DNA from: SMXQ01 sp033720855
GTDB taxonomy: Bacteria > Pseudomonadota > Alphaproteobacteria > SMXQ01
Direction: 5' to 3'
Assembly: GCA_033720855.1 (NCBI GenBank)
Contig: JAWWBR010000002.1
Coordinates: 10,358 to 74,357 of the forward strand
DNA length: 64,000 nt
Each line of letters opens with the position of its first letter. Position 1 is the stretch's first letter. Below, piece by piece: positions 26,309 through 35,575 of this stretch. Both the position numbers and the translations under genes were made by a program. Under the pieces are notes generated by a model. The model did not search any database, was not told the DNA's origin, and saw only the letters and a list, made by a program, of their open reading frames with translations.

Positions 26309-27520
26309 ATGGCTATCCCGCCGCCGTCGACCGCCCTCAACGGGCTGACCGTCCTCGACATGACCCAGGCCCGCGCCGGCCCCGTCTGCGTCCGCCAGCT
26401 TGCCGACTGGGGCGCCAACGTGATCAAGATCGAGAGGCCCGGCGACCCGCCCGATTGGGCCGGGCGTTATGAGGCGGATTTCCAGAGCAAGCATCGTAAC
26501 AAGCGTTGCATGGTGCTCGACCTCAAAAGCAAGGAGGGCCGAGCGGTTCTCGATCGGATGGTGGCCAAGGCCGATGTCGTGGTCGAGAATTTCCGGCCGG
26601 CGGTAAAGGAGCGGCTGGGCTTCGATTACGATTCGCTGGCCAAGATCAATCCCCGCATCATCCTTGCCAGCATCTCCGCCTTCGGCCAGGACGGCCCGTA
26701 CAAGGACCGGCCGGGCCTCGACCAGATCGTCCAGGGCATGTCCGGGTTCATGTCGGTGACCGGCGCCCCCGGCGGCGGGCCCATCCGCGCCGGCATCGCC
26801 ATCGCCGACGTGGCGGCGGGCCTGTTCTGCGCCCTCGGCATCCTCACCGCGCTATACGAACGCGAGCGCTCGGGCCGCGGCCAGTGGGTGCAGACCTCGC
26901 TGATGGAGGCGCTCCTGTCGATGATGGACCTCCACGCCGCGCGGTATCTCATCAACGATATCGTGCCCGAGCAAGTCGGCAACGAGCATCCCACCGGCGT
27001 GCCCACCAACACCTACAAGACCTCGGACGGGTATGTCAGCATTTCGATCATGCCGCGCATGTGGCCCGACCTTTGCCGCGCCATCGAGCGCGAGGATGCC
27101 GCCGAAGACCCCAGGTTTGACACCCGCGAGGCGCGCCGCGCCCATCGCGAGGAGTGCAACGGCATGATCGCCGAAGCCATGGCAAAATTCACCACCGAGG
27201 AAATGCTCGAACGGCTCGCCGCCAGCGATATTCCGTCCGGGCCGGTCTATACCATCGACCAGACTTTCGCCGATCCGCAGGTCCAGCACCTCAACCTGGC
27301 CCAGGAGCTCAACTCTCCCTCCATGGGCGATTTCCAATTGCTCTCACAGGCGTTCCGGCTCAGCCGCACGCCCACCGGCAACTGGTCGGGAATCCCCGAA
27401 TATGGCGAGAACACCGAAGAGGTGCTGGCCGAGTTCGGCTTCTCCGAGGAGGAGATCGTCGAGCTGGAACGCAACGGGACCGTGACCTCTCAGGGAACGG
27501 CGACGGCCGAGGCGGGATGA
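26309..27520 (+). CDS. Class III CoA-transferase (CaiB/BaiF family)
   Basis: A 403-residue family III CoA-transferase. It moves CoA between carboxylic acids by a covalent aspartyl-CoA route. The catalytic aspartate is D138 in GLDQIVQGMSGF; other marks are LADWGANVIKIERP, RNKRCMVLDLKS, VENFRP and FGQDGPY. Full length and no defects. It stands alone on the plus strand between the orphan binding protein and the SDR gene. The substrate acid is unknown; the neighbourhood (crotonase, dienoyl-CoA-reductase-like SDR) suggests activation of an imported acid for CoA-dependent breakdown. Confidence 0.93.
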   Translation: MAIPPPSTALNGLTVLDMTQARAGPVCVRQLADWGANVIKIERPGDPPDWAGRYEADFQSKHRNKRCMVLDLKSKEGRAVLDRMVAKADVVVENFRPAVKERLGFDYDSLAKINPRIILASISAFGQDGPYKDRPGLDQIVQGMSGFMSVTGAPGGGPIRAGIAIADVAAGLFCALGILTALYERERSGRGQWVQTSLMEALLSMMDLHAARYLINDIVPEQVGNEHPTGVPTNTYKTSDGYVSISIMPRMWPDLCRAIEREDAAEDPRFDTREARRAHREECNGMIAEAMAKFTTEEMLERLAASDIPSGPVYTIDQTFADPQVQHLNLAQELNSPSMGDFQLLSQAFRLSRTPTGNWSGIPEYGENTEEVLAEFGFSEEEIVELERNGTVTSQGTATAEAG

Positions 27521-27537
27521 AACCACACCGCTTTACA

Positions 27538-27563
27538 GGCTGACGGGTTTCAGCCGGCCTTTT
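27538..27563 (+). terminator. Weak intrinsic terminator after the CoA-transferase gene
   Basis: GGCTGA (27538-27543) and TCAGCC (27550-27555) form a six-base stem with a six-base loop, followed by GGCC and four T. It is short but correctly placed between convergent genes. Confidence 0.35.
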
Positions 27564-27565
27564 CC

Positions 27566-28339
27566 TCAGGCGATGGTGACGTAGCGAGCGCCGTTGACGT
27601 GCAGCATCTGGCCGCTCATGTATCGGCACCCGCCGGCACAGAGGTAGAGCGCCAAGTCGGCGATTTCCTCCGGCTCGGCGGAGCGGCCCATGGGGCTGTC
27701 GCCGCGGCCAGTGCGGTGCTCGTTGCGGTCGCCGCTGGGCTTTTTCGCCGTATCCACGCGGCCCGGAACGATGCAGTTCACGGTGATGTTATGGGGGGCG
27801 AGCTCGGCCGCAAGCGCCCCGGTCATCCCCGCGATCCCGGCCTTGGCGGTGGCGACGTGGCAGCGGTTGGCAACGCCCGAATGGCCGGACCCGCCACCGA
27901 TGTTGACGATGGTCCCGCCGCCGCGCTCGATCATGTGCGGCGCGCAGTTCTTGACGCAGAAGAAGAAGCCGTCGAGCGAGGTCTCCATGGTCGCCCGCCA
28001 CTCCTCGGCCGTGAGTTCGGGCAATGGACGATAGCTGCGGATATTGGCGTTGTTGACAAGGATATCCACGCCGCCGAAGCGCGAGACCGTCTCCGCCACC
28101 ATGGCCTCGACCTCGTCGAATTTCCGTATATCGGCACAGTGGGAGAGGGCGCTGCCGCCGTCGGCCTCGATCTCGCTGACGGTCGCTGCCGCCGCCTCGG
28201 CGGAGGTCAGGTAGTTGACGACCACGCTGGCACCGGCACCCGCCAGCATCTTCGCGATGACGCTGCCAATATTCTGGGCGGCACCCGTGACAATGGCGAC
28301 TTTACCGTCGAGACCGGTCCCGTAATCCCGAACACTCAT
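27566..28339 (-). CDS. Short-chain dehydrogenase/reductase, 2,4-dienoyl-CoA reductase-like
   Basis: A 257-residue SDR with the NAD(P)-binding motif VTGAAQNIGSVIAKML, the NNAN segment, and an active-site serine in NIGGGSGHSG. Where most SDRs have YxxxK the sequence is CHVATAKAGI: the lysine is kept, the tyrosine position is valine, and a histidine lies just before, as in 2,4-dienoyl-CoA reductases. The function inferred is reduction of an unsaturated acyl-CoA or a related substrate. It converges on the CoA-transferase gene, and the FkbM gene upstream is in the same orientation 191 bases away. Confidence 0.87.
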   Translation of the reverse strand: MSVRDYGTGLDGKVAIVTGAAQNIGSVIAKMLAGAGASVVVNYLTSAEAAAATVSEIEADGGSALSHCADIRKFDEVEAMVAETVSRFGGVDILVNNANIRSYRPLPELTAEEWRATMETSLDGFFFCVKNCAPHMIERGGGTIVNIGGGSGHSGVANRCHVATAKAGIAGMTGALAAELAPHNITVNCIVPGRVDTAKKPSGDRNEHRTGRGDSPMGRSAEPEEIADLALYLCAGGCRYMSGQMLHVNGARYVTIA

Positions 28340-28530
28340 GGCCTGTCATCCGCAGGTTCGAACGCGCGGTTGCGCGGAAGGTCGGGTTTGTGATCGGGCA
28401 TTTCTCGGCCTCCAACTCTTGGCTGTTGCGGGCGGTTCCGGTACCGCCGCCGTTGACACTGGCCAAACAATAGCAGGAATTGGCCTGACGGCCACGATGC
28501 GCGGCGCCGGACGCGGCAAGCGCCCGATCG

Positions 28531-29349
28531 TCATTTCCGCGTAAACAGCCGGTTTTTCGCGCCGCCCTCCACACGCGCCGCGGGCGAGAGGCCGGCTTGC
28601 TCCAGCAACGGGACGATCTCACCGTCGAAGCGCGCGCGATTGCGGCCTTCGACCTCGATGATCACGCTGCGCGCCCCACCGAGCACCTTCGCCGCCCCCT
28701 TCAAAATCGGGATTTCGATACCGTCGACATCCAGCTTGACATGGGCCGGCGGCGGCAGATCGAAGCGCTCCACCAGGTCGTCGGCGGCATAGGCGAGGAC
28801 CGCTTGGCGAAAGCGCGGCTCGAAGGCCGAGAACTGGCTCTCGGGCTGCCCGATGGTGCTGAAGGCGTGACCCGGCTCGAAGCCGCTCATGAACAGCGCC
28901 GTGGCTTCGCTGCGTTCGCCGAGGGCGAGGCAATAGGGGGCCAACCGGTCGCCCAGACCGTTCAACTCCGTATGGGCGACCAGCAGCCCGAAATTGATCC
29001 CGCTCGGCTCGAAGGCAAGGACCTCGGCCCCGGCTTTGGCGGCGTAACAGGAAAAAATCCCGACATTGGCGCCGATGTCCCAAAGCACGTCCCCCGCCGC
29101 GACTTGGTCATCGATCCAGGCGATGGTCTCCGGTTCGTCCTGCTGAAAGGTGTGGAGGGCGCTCGCCGCCGCCGCGCCCAGATTGGAGTAGAATCTGATC
29201 GGGCCATGTGGGGTCTCTACGGTATGGACCGACGCGCGGTCGAAGTGATCGCGCACGCGGGCATAGACCCGCGCCCTCTGCCGCGCCGAGGTGGGCAGGG
29301 TAATCATCCGGGCGAAGCCGGCAACCAGGCTTGCCAGCGTCCGGCTCAC
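28531..29349 (-). CDS. FkbM family methyltransferase
   Basis: A 272-residue SAM-dependent methyltransferase of the FkbM type. The SAM-binding motif is DIGANVGIFSCYAAK (about residues 90-105), followed by VLAFEPSGINFGLL and the family mark HVKLDVDGIEIPILKGA, with IIEVEGRNRARF near the end. FkbM proteins O-methylate sugars or secondary metabolites, often on glycans; the substrate here is unknown. It lies between the SDR and dienelactone-hydrolase genes on the same strand but with spacers over 100 bases, so co-transcription is possible rather than clear. Confidence 0.9.
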   Translation of the reverse strand: MSRTLASLVAGFARMITLPTSARQRARVYARVRDHFDRASVHTVETPHGPIRFYSNLGAAAASALHTFQQDEPETIAWIDDQVAAGDVLWDIGANVGIFSCYAAKAGAEVLAFEPSGINFGLLVAHTELNGLGDRLAPYCLALGERSEATALFMSGFEPGHAFSTIGQPESQFSAFEPRFRQAVLAYAADDLVERFDLPPPAHVKLDVDGIEIPILKGAAKVLGGARSVIIEVEGRNRARFDGEIVPLLEQAGLSPAARVEGGAKNRLFTRK

Positions 29350-29485
29350 GGGCGCCAGCCGATCACGCGATCGGTCCAGTGCCCGACCGCGCGCCAGGCG
29401 GGGTGTAGCGTCATTGCCAGCCTCCCGAGATCAAGCTTCTGGGCGTAGTTCCCAGGGGCCGCCCGCATCGATCGCGGAGCCCGGG

Positions 29486-30229
29486 TCAGCCCAAATGCTT
29501 GGCGAAGAACGCAAAGACCTTTTCCCAGCCGTCCTGGGCCTGCTCGTAACGGTAGCGCCCCGCGGCGTAATTGAAGAACGCGTGGCCCGCATCGTCGTAG
29601 CGGTGAAACTCGTAGTCCTTTCCCTGGGCCTTCAGTTCCGCCTCGATCCTGTCGACCTGCTCGGTGTCGGGATTGCCGTCGTCATTGCCGAACAGGCCCA
29701 GCAGCGGCACCGAGATCTCCGGCGTCATGTCGATCGGAGCGACCGGCTGATTGTCGTTCAGCTTTGCCGGCGGCGACGTCACGTTGCCGCCCCAGCAGTC
29801 CACGGCGCAGTCAAGCCCCGGCATCTTCGCTGCCGCCATATAGGCGACCCGGCCACCGGAGCAGAAGCCGATCAGCCCGATCTTTCCGTTCGAGGTGGGA
29901 AGGTCACGGAGATAAGATTCGCCGCCGGAGAGATCGTCGATGACGAATTCGTCGATCTGGCCGCCCATTTCCCGGACCCGATCCGCCTTCTCCGAAGGGG
30001 TACCCGGCCCTTGACGAAAATGCAGGTCCGGCGACACCGCGTTGTAGCCGTGATGGGCGACCTTGCGCACCACCTCCCGGGTCCATTCGTCCCATCCCGG
30101 CATATGATGGACGACGATCACGCCGCCGAGCGGACCGGCGCCGAGCGGCCTCGCCGCGTAGGCATCGATCAATTCCCCGTCATGGCCGTGGACCCGAACG
30201 GTCTCGGCGATCATTCCCTCATAGGACAT
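29486..30229 (-). CDS. Dienelactone hydrolase family protein
   Basis: A 247-residue alpha/beta hydrolase of the dienelactone hydrolase family. The catalytic triad is visible: Cys123 in GFCSGG, Asp183 or Asp184 in GNDDGNPD, and His216 in DDAGHAFFN. The start at 30229 follows an excellent GGAGGGAGG; the frame upstream is not family-like. Classical members open dienelactones from ring-fission of chlorocatechols, but many relatives act on other esters. No signal peptide, so cytoplasmic. It is divergent from the binding protein at 30435. Confidence 0.92.
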   Translation of the reverse strand: MSYEGMIAETVRVHGHDGELIDAYAARPLGAGPLGGVIVVHHMPGWDEWTREVVRKVAHHGYNAVSPDLHFRQGPGTPSEKADRVREMGGQIDEFVIDDLSGGESYLRDLPTSNGKIGLIGFCSGGRVAYMAAAKMPGLDCAVDCWGGNVTSPPAKLNDNQPVAPIDMTPEISVPLLGLFGNDDGNPDTEQVDRIEAELKAQGKDYEFHRYDDAGHAFFNYAAGRYRYEQAQDGWEKVFAFFAKHLG

Positions 30230-30434
30230 CGATCTTTTCCTCCCTCCAAGCTTTGGATATTCCCCACAGCATGATAAGCGCGCGCCACCCTTGCAAGGGA
30301 GCAAAAAAGCTCGACCGCGATGGGCAGTTGAACCCCTTGCTGTGGTCGGCTAGCATCCCCTCCGAAATGTCGTCGACCGCTCAAGCTCAGAAACAATGGG
30401 TTGCGGTCTGGTTTTTTCAACACGGGAGACTCGA

Positions 30435-31751
30435 ATGTTTTCTATCCCCATAAAATCGGGAGGGCTCGGCGCCCTTGCTTTATCTACAGTGATTGCCACG
30501 GGCTTCGGCGCCGGCATGGCCGGCACCGCCGAGGCCGTGAACTTCAAGGGCAAGACCATCACGGTCGTGATCGGCTACGCCGCCGGCGGCGGCTACGACC
30601 GCTATGGCCGCCAGGTGGCACGCCACATCGGCCGGCATCTGCCGGGCAACCCCCAAGTCATCGCCCAGAACCGGCCCGGCGCCGGCAGCTACAAGGCGGT
30701 CAACTACATCTATCACCAGGCGCCCAAGGACGGCACCGTATTCGGCACCTTCGCCCGCTCGGTTCCGATTCTGTCGTTTGCCGGCAAGCTGAAACAAGCG
30801 GACTTCGACCCGCGCAAACTGACCTGGATCGGCACCTCCTCGAGCTATAAGGGGGAGAGCTATCTGATGGTGGTGCGCAAGGATACGGGCATCAAGTCCA
30901 TCGAGGATATGCAGAAACTCAAGAAGCCGCTCAACTTCGCGGCCACCTCGTTCGGTTCCGACGGCACCGACGTGCCGATCATTCTTAAGGACATCCTTCG
31001 CATCAACGTTCAACCCTTGCGCGGCTATCCCGGCGGCAACACCCTTTACCTCGCGGTCGAACGCGGCGAGGCTCAGGCGCGGATGGTCGGCTACGCCTCG
31101 ATGAAGACGGCGATGCCGCACTGGCTCGACCCCGCCAAGACCCCGATCCGCGTGGTTTTGCAGTTCGCTACAAAGACGCGTCTGCCGGAATTTCCTGACG
31201 CGCCGACAGCGCGGGAACTGATGACCAATCAGGCCGACCGGGACCTTATCGAAATGCTCGAGGCCCCGTTCTTCATGGCCCGGCCCTTCGCGGGGCCTCC
31301 GGGGCTGAAACCCGACGTGACGAAGGCGCTGCGCAAGGCGTTCATGGACGCCCATGCGGATCCCCTATATATCGCCGAAGCCAAGAAGGTTCGGCTTCTC
31401 ACCAGCCCGTCCGACGGAGAGACCGTGCAGAATCTCGTCGAAGAGCTGGGCAAGAAGCCGCGGGCCCTCTACGACCGCTACTCTAAGCTCCTCGCAAACC
31501 CGAAATCGCCGGTTCGCCAGGTCCAGTGGCAGACCGTCACCGGAACCATCACCAAGGTCAACAAGCGCGGCAGCAAGTTCTCGATCAAGGTCGACGGCAA
31601 GGTTCACAATGGTCGCATGCGCGGCCGTTACACCAAGGCCAAGATCGACGGCAAGAAGGCCAGCCGCAAGAAGATCAAGGCCGGCATGACCTGCACGATC
31701 AAGTGGGAAGGCCCGAAGAGCTACGCTGGGGAGATGGACTGCAAGTCCTAA
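30435..31751 (+). CDS. TctC/Bug-family substrate-binding protein with extra C-terminal domain (orphan)
   Basis: A 438-residue exported binding protein (signal peptide to about AEA, residue 33). Family blocks are VVIGYAAGGGYDRYGRQVAR, RPGAGSYKAVNYIY and FAGPPGLKPDVTKALR. From about residue 358 an additional 80-residue basic, beta-rich domain follows: GTITKVNKRG, KFSIKVDGK, then GKKASRKKIKAGMTCTI and a terminal MDCKS. This matches the extension of the tctC product at 20689-21918. The start at 30435 follows GGGAG. No permease subunits are adjacent; a good terminator follows. Confidence 0.88.
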   Translation: MFSIPIKSGGLGALALSTVIATGFGAGMAGTAEAVNFKGKTITVVIGYAAGGGYDRYGRQVARHIGRHLPGNPQVIAQNRPGAGSYKAVNYIYHQAPKDGTVFGTFARSVPILSFAGKLKQADFDPRKLTWIGTSSSYKGESYLMVVRKDTGIKSIEDMQKLKKPLNFAATSFGSDGTDVPIILKDILRINVQPLRGYPGGNTLYLAVERGEAQARMVGYASMKTAMPHWLDPAKTPIRVVLQFATKTRLPEFPDAPTARELMTNQADRDLIEMLEAPFFMARPFAGPPGLKPDVTKALRKAFMDAHADPLYIAEAKKVRLLTSPSDGETVQNLVEELGKKPRALYDRYSKLLANPKSPVRQVQWQTVTGTITKVNKRGSKFSIKVDGKVHNGRMRGRYTKAKIDGKKASRKKIKAGMTCTIKWEGPKSYAGEMDCKS

Positions 31752-31779
31752 ACAGCTCCACCAACCAAACTCGAACCAA

Positions 31780-31806
31780 GGGCGGGGCCTCGGCTCCGCC
31801 CTTTTT
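31780..31806 (+). terminator. Intrinsic terminator after the binding-protein gene
   Basis: GGGCGGGGCC (31780-31789) pairs with GGCTCCGCCC (31792-31801), with one G-T wobble and a two-base nominal loop that will open to a larger one, and runs straight into five T. Confidence 0.8.
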
Positions 31807-31947
31807 CCGTTCGTGGCTCCGGCATCCCTGGAAAAAGCCCGATCCGGTGGCCCTCAATCGCTTTGTCTTTTCCGCCCCATGTTTTATGAGTAGTGATCCC
31901 GGCTGACACACGATCGCAAGACACCGCAGCCGGTCACAAGCCCGCGG

Positions 31948-33195
31948 ATGCCGGGCCGGAGCAAACGAGAACGAGGACGACCCAGGTTGGCCGATACCGC
32001 CACCGACGAGATACCCCTGCGCGTGCAAAACGCGGTCTATGCATCGGGCTATCTCTCCACCAGCATGCAGAACATGGCGGGACTTCTCGTTCCGCTTTGG
32101 GTCGTTGCGACCCTGCAACCTTCCGCCTTCGTGATCGGGATCATCCTGGGTGCGCGGAACTTCCTGCCGACCCTGCTGTCGATACATGGCGGCGCCATGA
32201 TGGACCATCTCGGCGCCAAGCGGGTGATGATGGTCTTCGCCGTCGTCGGCGTCATCGTCCACCTTATCTTTCCCATGGCCGACTGGGTGTGGGCGGTCAT
32301 CCTCCTGCAGATGCTGGGCGGCCTGGCGACGACCATGTCGTGGGTAGGGACCCAAACCCTGATCGGGCAGATCATGAAGGGGGATGCCATCCATTCGGGG
32401 CGGCTGAGCTCGGCGGCGTTGATCGGCAACCTGACGGTGCCGCCGATCATCGGCGCGGCATGGGATCATCTCGGCGCGTGGGGCGGGTTTCTGACCATGG
32501 CCTTGTGGTCGGCGGGAGTGTTCGTCGCCGCGCTCATCTTGCCCGCGCCCTCCAAAGAGCTTGCCCGTGCCGGAGACCGCATTCGCGCCCGCGACTTCAT
32601 CCCCCGCCTGTCGAGCTATGTGGAGGCGTTCGCGATGCTCGCGGTCCCCGTCATCGCCCTGGTGGTGATGATTTCGGTCCTGCGCAACACCACCTATGCC
32701 GTCCGCGGCTCGTTTTACGTCGTCTATCTCGAAAGCATCAACCTGACCGGTACCGAGATCGGCTTTCTGATGTCCGCCGCCGGCCTGTTCGGTGCAGGCG
32801 CGGCCCTGCTCGCCGGCCGCCTGGCGAAAATCGTCAAACCGCTGATCCTGCTGTTCATCACCGTTGCGGGCACGATCGTCTTCATCTCCATCCCGCCTTT
32901 GTTCGACACCTATTGGGTGTTGATGATCGTCGCCGGAGTTTGGGGTGCCTCGGCCGGCATGAGCATGCCCCTGATGCTGTCGATCCTATCCCAGGCGGCC
33001 GATGCCCAGTCCCAGGGCAAGGGGGTCGGTGTGCGCATCACCGCCAACCGCATGGCCTCAACGGTGCTGCCGGTCATCATGGGCGCGGTCGCGGATGCGT
33101 CTGGCATCGGCGGAAGCTTCCTGATCATCGGCGCGGCAATGATCTTCGCCCTAGGGGGTATCGCCCTTTTCGCACGGCGCGTCGCCGGGGCCTGA
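31948..33195 (+). CDS. Major facilitator superfamily transporter
   Basis: A 415-residue MFS permease with about twelve hydrophobic segments. The loop 2-3 region reads GGAMMDHLGAKRVM, a variant of the MFS GxxxDRxGRR motif. The ATG at 31948 adds about 20 charged residues; a TTG at 31987 preceded by GAGGA is a possible alternative start. It lies upstream of, and in the same direction as, an FAH-family gene (102-base spacer), so it may import or export a related metabolite. The direction and substrate cannot be told. Confidence 0.88.
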   Translation: MPGRSKRERGRPRLADTATDEIPLRVQNAVYASGYLSTSMQNMAGLLVPLWVVATLQPSAFVIGIILGARNFLPTLLSIHGGAMMDHLGAKRVMMVFAVVGVIVHLIFPMADWVWAVILLQMLGGLATTMSWVGTQTLIGQIMKGDAIHSGRLSSAALIGNLTVPPIIGAAWDHLGAWGGFLTMALWSAGVFVAALILPAPSKELARAGDRIRARDFIPRLSSYVEAFAMLAVPVIALVVMISVLRNTTYAVRGSFYVVYLESINLTGTEIGFLMSAAGLFGAGAALLAGRLAKIVKPLILLFITVAGTIVFISIPPLFDTYWVLMIVAGVWGASAGMSMPLMLSILSQAADAQSQGKGVGVRITANRMASTVLPVIMGAVADASGIGGSFLIIGAAMIFALGGIALFARRVAGA

Positions 33196-33297
33196 CGCCA
33201 GGCGGGCCTCGCCGACGAGGTATACGGCCCATGACGGGACGCGCCCTTGAGAGGCGTTTTGGTTTAGAATTCATATTTTGAGGGAGGATGCGGCGCG

Positions 33298-34152
33298 ATG
33301 CGATTGTGCAGGTTCGGCCATGACCGTTTGGGACTCGTCGTCGGCGATGAGGTTGTCGACGTCAGCGCCGCCCTCGATAGCCTCGAGCCGGTCCGTTGGC
33401 CCTATCCCAGCGGCGATGCGCTCATTTCCAACGTCGCGGCGCTGCAGCCCGCGATCGAGGCCGCAGCCGAGGCCGGCGCCCGTGAGCCGCTTGCCGAGAT
33501 CGCCCTCCGGAGCCCCGTCGCCAACCCCGGCAAGATCATCGGCATCGCCCGCAACCGCCGGGACCTCGCCAAGGAGTCCAATCCACTGGGAAGGGGAAGC
33601 CAGAGCCGGCAGGACGGCGATCCGGTTCACATGTTCATCAAGGCGACCAGTGCCCTGGCCGGACCTTCGGACGGCATCGCCTTGCGCTTCCTCGACAGGC
33701 GGAACGATCCCGAAGCCGAACTGACGGTGGTGATCGGTACGGGCGGGACCGATATTCCCCGAGAGGCGGCGCTCGATCACGTGTTTGGCTACTGCATCGG
33801 CCTCGATATCAGCCTGCGCGGCACGGAAAGCCCGAGTTCAAGAAAATCCATCGACAGCTATGCCGTCCTCGGGCCCTGGATCGTCACCAAGGACGAGCTT
33901 CCCGACCCGGACAACGTCGAGAATTCGCTTCGGGTCAACGGCCAGTTGGTGCATGAGGCGAACACCCGGGACTTCGCCTTTGACGTCGCCACCCTGATCG
34001 CGCATGCCTCGAGCTTTTATACGCTCTATCCGGGCGACGTCATCATGGCGGGCACCCCCGCCATCTCAGAGCCGGTTCACCCCGGCGACGTCATCTCAGC
34101 CCGCTTCGAGGGCATCGGCGAGATGACCGTCGCGGTCGGGGCGCACGCCTGA
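33298..34152 (+). CDS. Fumarylacetoacetate hydrolase family protein
   Basis: A 284-residue FAH-family enzyme (C-C hydrolases and related isomerases or decarboxylases that act on beta-keto acids from aromatic breakdown). The metal-binding core is visible: DPEAELTVVIG, GYCIGLDISLRG and KSIDSYAVLGPWIV. It ends with the family block YPGDVIMAGTPAISEPVHPG. The N-terminal 70 residues form the usual small domain. A good site (GAGGGAGG) precedes the ATG. It is downstream of the MFS gene and converges on the LVIVD gene 11 bases away. It differs from the second FAH gene at 61199 and is not a recent copy. Confidence 0.92.
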   Translation: MRLCRFGHDRLGLVVGDEVVDVSAALDSLEPVRWPYPSGDALISNVAALQPAIEAAAEAGAREPLAEIALRSPVANPGKIIGIARNRRDLAKESNPLGRGSQSRQDGDPVHMFIKATSALAGPSDGIALRFLDRRNDPEAELTVVIGTGGTDIPREAALDHVFGYCIGLDISLRGTESPSSRKSIDSYAVLGPWIVTKDELPDPDNVENSLRVNGQLVHEANTRDFAFDVATLIAHASSFYTLYPGDVIMAGTPAISEPVHPGDVISARFEGIGEMTVAVGAHA

Positions 34153-34163
34153 GGGGCGGCCGA

Positions 34164-35483
34164 TCAGGACGGTCCTTTTTGCCCCTCGGGACCGGTGTAT
34201 TTGAGGATTTCCAGTCCCTTGAAACGGTCAATCAGGAAAATCCGCCCGGCATCGTCGACGAACACATCGTTGGACTGCACGGTCTCGGTTCCCGGCATTG
34301 GCTCGGGAATGAAATAGCCGACCTCCTCGGGCTTCATGGGATCGGCGATATCGACCACACGCAGGCCGCCGCGGAACCAGGCGACATAGACCAGGCTGTC
34401 GGTCATGCGCTCGTGGCACTGATGGGCACCGAAGCGCGCCACCCGCGGGCTCAGATCGCCAAGCCGGTGGGGCGTCGATTCCTCCAGCACCGTGAAGGAC
34501 GAAAGCGGTTGGGGATCGGTCTCGTCGCTGACGTCGAACAACCACATGAACGCCGGCACCTGCCCCTCACGCGGGCGGCCCGGCTGCTCGTCGACCACCA
34601 CCGCGACATCGCGGCCGCCCAGGGGGAAGGGCATGCGGGCGAAGGTATGGGTCGAGGGGCGGAACGGCGGATGATAGTTGTAGTGGCTCAGCATGCGCGG
34701 TTTGGTGATGTCGCTGATATCGAGAATGACGATGCCGGCGGCATGGTAGCTGACATAGAGGCGATCGCCGAAGCGCAGCGGGTGGTGGCATTCGTAGCGC
34801 AGTTCGGTCTCCGGCGTCTCGCCGCCGGCGACCCATTGGCCCGGCAGCCACCAGCGCGAGACCTCCCGGGGATTGGCCGGGTCGGAGAGATCCACGATCA
34901 CCACGATATTGCGCGCGTAGCCCTCCATGCCGGTGGAAAGGTAGGCATAGGTGCCATCGAAATCGAACCGGTGTACGCCGTTGCCGTGGGTTTTGAAGAA
35001 CGCCGTCTCGCGCGGGTTGGCGGGATCGGAAATATCGAAAACCCGCATGCCGCCGGAATCGTACTCGCTCTCCGCCGCTTTCAGCATGGCGGGGATGTCC
35101 TCGGCCCTGTAATTGAACACCGCGGCCAGTTCACTGTCGCTGGGCGCGCGGCCGAGCTCGGTGGTTAGCCGTTCGCGGGCGGCCGGCAGTTGCAGGCCCG
35201 CCGCGCGGAGGTGGCGGGTATGGTTCTCGTTGTTGATGACCATCACGTCGCCATGGACCCGGACCTTGTGGGAATGGTTGCCCGGCTCGATCTCGAGGCG
35301 GCTCAAAAGCTTGGGGTTCTCGATATCGGAAATGTCGATGATCGAGGTCCCTGCCGGCGGATCGATATGGCCGACGAAGGCGAGATCCCCCTGCACCGTG
35401 ATCTGCCCGCCGCCGGGGATATCCATGCGGCTGATCCGTTCCACGTTCTTGGCGACATCGCCGATTGCCGAGGCATCCATCAC
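34164..35483 (-). CDS. LVIVD-repeat propeller protein
   Basis: A 439-residue protein made of LVIVD-type repeats, recognised by the recurring D-I-S-D-P-x-N-P-R turn: IDISDIENPKLLS, FDISDPANPRE, VDLSDPANPRE, LDISDITKPRML, FDVSDETDPQP and VDIADPMKPEE. These repeats are predicted to build a beta-propeller. Histidines are frequent (HSHKVRVHG, YECHHPLRFG, GAHQCHERM), so metal binding is conceivable. No signal peptide is visible, so it is probably cytoplasmic. The function of such stand-alone proteins is unknown. Confidence 0.88.
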   Translation of the reverse strand: MMDASAIGDVAKNVERISRMDIPGGGQITVQGDLAFVGHIDPPAGTSIIDISDIENPKLLSRLEIEPGNHSHKVRVHGDVMVINNENHTRHLRAAGLQLPAARERLTTELGRAPSDSELAAVFNYRAEDIPAMLKAAESEYDSGGMRVFDISDPANPRETAFFKTHGNGVHRFDFDGTYAYLSTGMEGYARNIVVIVDLSDPANPREVSRWWLPGQWVAGGETPETELRYECHHPLRFGDRLYVSYHAAGIVILDISDITKPRMLSHYNYHPPFRPSTHTFARMPFPLGGRDVAVVVDEQPGRPREGQVPAFMWLFDVSDETDPQPLSSFTVLEESTPHRLGDLSPRVARFGAHQCHERMTDSLVYVAWFRGGLRVVDIADPMKPEEVGYFIPEPMPGTETVQSNDVFVDDAGRIFLIDRFKGLEILKYTGPEGQKGPS

Positions 35484-35575
35484 TTAACTCCTTCTCTTTC
35501 GCATCGGCCCATACCGCCTGGTAACGATATCGCCGGATTGGTGGTACTTGGCAGCCGCAAGCATAAAGCCCGCCG

